Assembly: GCA_044868105.1 (NCBI GenBank)
Contig: JBIOWC010000166.1
Location: 1 to 6,369, forward strand
Origin: JBFMDH01 sp044868105
GTDB lineage: Bacteria; Acidobacteriota; Blastocatellia; UBA7656
Direction of reading: 5' to 3'
Length of the DNA stretch: 6,369 bases
Positions 5,764 through 6,369 of this stretch are shown here, one piece after another. Each line of letters opens with the position of its first letter. Within the stretch, counting starts at the first letter, position 1. The notes under the pieces were generated by a model that was not told where the DNA came from, ran no database searches, and saw nothing but the letters and a program-made list of their open reading frames with translations. The position numbers and the translations under genes are program-made.

Positions 5764-6225
5764 ATGGCATTTGTTGATCATGACACAAGCGGTGAACCTT
5801 TCGTCAACGTCACGCATCGCGTCGGTAAGACGGGAGATTGGGATGACCTTTTAGTGGTCCAATTGATGCTGGAGTTCGTCTATGCGAACGATCCGATGCT
5901 AAAAAAAACCAAACCCACCAAGGGGCCAGTCACGGTATCAGGCAAACCGGCCGCCGACACGCCCATTCTGATTGCCCACTTCCAGAAAAAGATTCTGAAA
6001 CGCTCGAAGCCGCAAGGGTATATCAATAAAGCGGTCGGCACGGCGAAGCAGAAGGAGACCTTTACAATATGGCATTTAAATTTGCGCGTGACTAATTTGC
6101 TCGCAGTTCTGCGTTCCCCTGATACGGTCATTGACTATCTGGCAAAGAAGGTTCCGCTGGTTACCCCTAAAGTCCGGAGTGACAACGGCGAGAGGCATAA
6201 GGATAGCCTTCCAAACATTTGGTAA
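5764..6225 (+). CDS. Hypothetical protein, 153 aa, weakly peptidoglycan-binding-domain-like
   Basis: No firm family. The central part, WDDLLVVQLMLEFVY (26-40), then a Pro/Lys-rich loop, GPVTVSGKPAADTPILIAHFQ (54-74) and a later G-Y-I segment (85-87), follows the LQ...L, V-G-T and AI..FQ pattern of peptidoglycan-binding_1-type helical domains. The usual DG-x-x-G-x-x-T is degenerate here (SGKPAADT). There is no signal peptide or membrane span, unusual for a wall-binding protein; it may be released by lysis, exported by a specialised machine, or use the fold for something else. The C-terminal part (100-153) is unrecognised. The start is fixed by AGGAG at 5752. GC looks as low as in the 141-aa gene upstream, and the two may be co-transcribed. 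The stop codon directly abuts an in-frame FAH-like coding remnant. Confidence 0.68.
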   Translation: MAFVDHDTSGEPFVNVTHRVGKTGDWDDLLVVQLMLEFVYANDPMLKKTKPTKGPVTVSGKPAADTPILIAHFQKKILKRSKPQGYINKAVGTAKQKETFTIWHLNLRVTNLLAVLRSPDTVIDYLAKKVPLVTPKVRSDNGERHKDSLPNIW

Positions 6226-6348
6226 TCAGCCAGCAGTTTGTCCGAATTCACCTTGCAATTGGGCGACGTGGTGAGCATTCGCATTGCCGGAATCGGCACG
6301 CTGGAAAACCCCGTGAACCGGAAAGCTGCGGCCGGCAACCGCCAATAG
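6226..6348 (+). pseudogene. C-terminal remnant of a fumarylacetoacetate hydrolase (FAH) family gene
   Basis: After the TAA at 6223-6225 the same frame stays open to TAG at 6346-6348. It reads SASSLSEFTLQLGDVVSI, then RIAGIGTLENPVN, with a Lys/Ala/Arg-rich end. LxxGDVVxIxIxGIGTLxNPV is the characteristic C terminus of FAH-family enzymes (fumarylacetoacetate hydrolase, 2-oxohepta-3-ene-dioate hydratase and relatives). Such proteins normally have roughly 200-400 residues, with metal-binding acidic residues in the missing part. There is no start codon with a ribosome binding site in the fragment, so it is a truncated relic rather than a gene. The exact left limit is uncertain; the family match is convincing only from about 6244. 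I infer that the upstream sequence replaced or interrupted the rest of the FAH gene. Confidence 0.7.
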
Positions 6349-6361
6349 TCGCGGTCTTTTT
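6338..6361 (+). terminator. Candidate intrinsic terminator at the end of the FAH remnant
   Basis: accgc (6338-6342) pairs with gcggt (6351-6355) around an eight-base loop holding the TAG stop codon, followed by c and five T (6357-6361). The stem is short but GC-rich and the T tract is well placed. It was probably the terminator of the original FAH gene and could now end transcripts from the small genes. Confidence 0.35.
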
Positions 6362-6369
6362 CAAGCTAC

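Overview
The window looks like a piece of an accessory region of a Gram-negative bacterial chromosome. Acidobacteria (Blastocatellia-like) is my best guess. It rests on the style of the genes: a sensor kinase with a beta-propeller sensor and a HisKA_3 core beside a NarL/LuxR regulator, a secreted fibre-like protein with a GIGT motif, and large secreted proteins of unknown function. No marker gene confirms the phylum. All supported genes are on the + strand.

Left part (1-2168): the 3' end of a membrane sensor histidine kinase (propeller repeats, Y_Y_Y domain, one membrane span, HisKA_3, HATPase_c). A 214-base gap with two clear hairpins follows, then a complete NarL-type response regulator. 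Together they are most likely a cognate two-component pair, although the regulator probably has its own transcript.

Middle part (2169-5104): two secreted proteins of unknown function. The first (488 aa) has a signal peptide, a GIGT fibre motif, a glycine-rich repeat region, a conserved C-terminal beta domain and a charged tail. The second (356 aa) has a signal peptide, a PPC-like beta-sandwich, an Asn/Gly-rich linker and an unrecognised C-terminal domain. Its start is set by a Shine-Dalgarno at an ATG slightly inside the longest reading frame.

Right part (5105-6369): two small genes (141 and 153 aa) with strong Shine-Dalgarno sites, no signal peptides and visibly lower GC than the kinase/regulator genes. 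The first is unrecognised; the second faintly resembles peptidoglycan-binding domain proteins. Directly after the stop of the second, in the same frame, lies what reads as the last ~38 codons of a fumarylacetoacetate hydrolase (FAH) family protein, without the rest of its gene. This suggests a recombination or insertion junction, with the small genes as possible newcomers.

I see no tRNA, rRNA, CRISPR array, transposase or complete insertion sequence. No recognised defence or secretion system can be assembled from these genes. The most promising leads are the FAH scar, the low-GC orphan pair and the fibre-like secreted protein.
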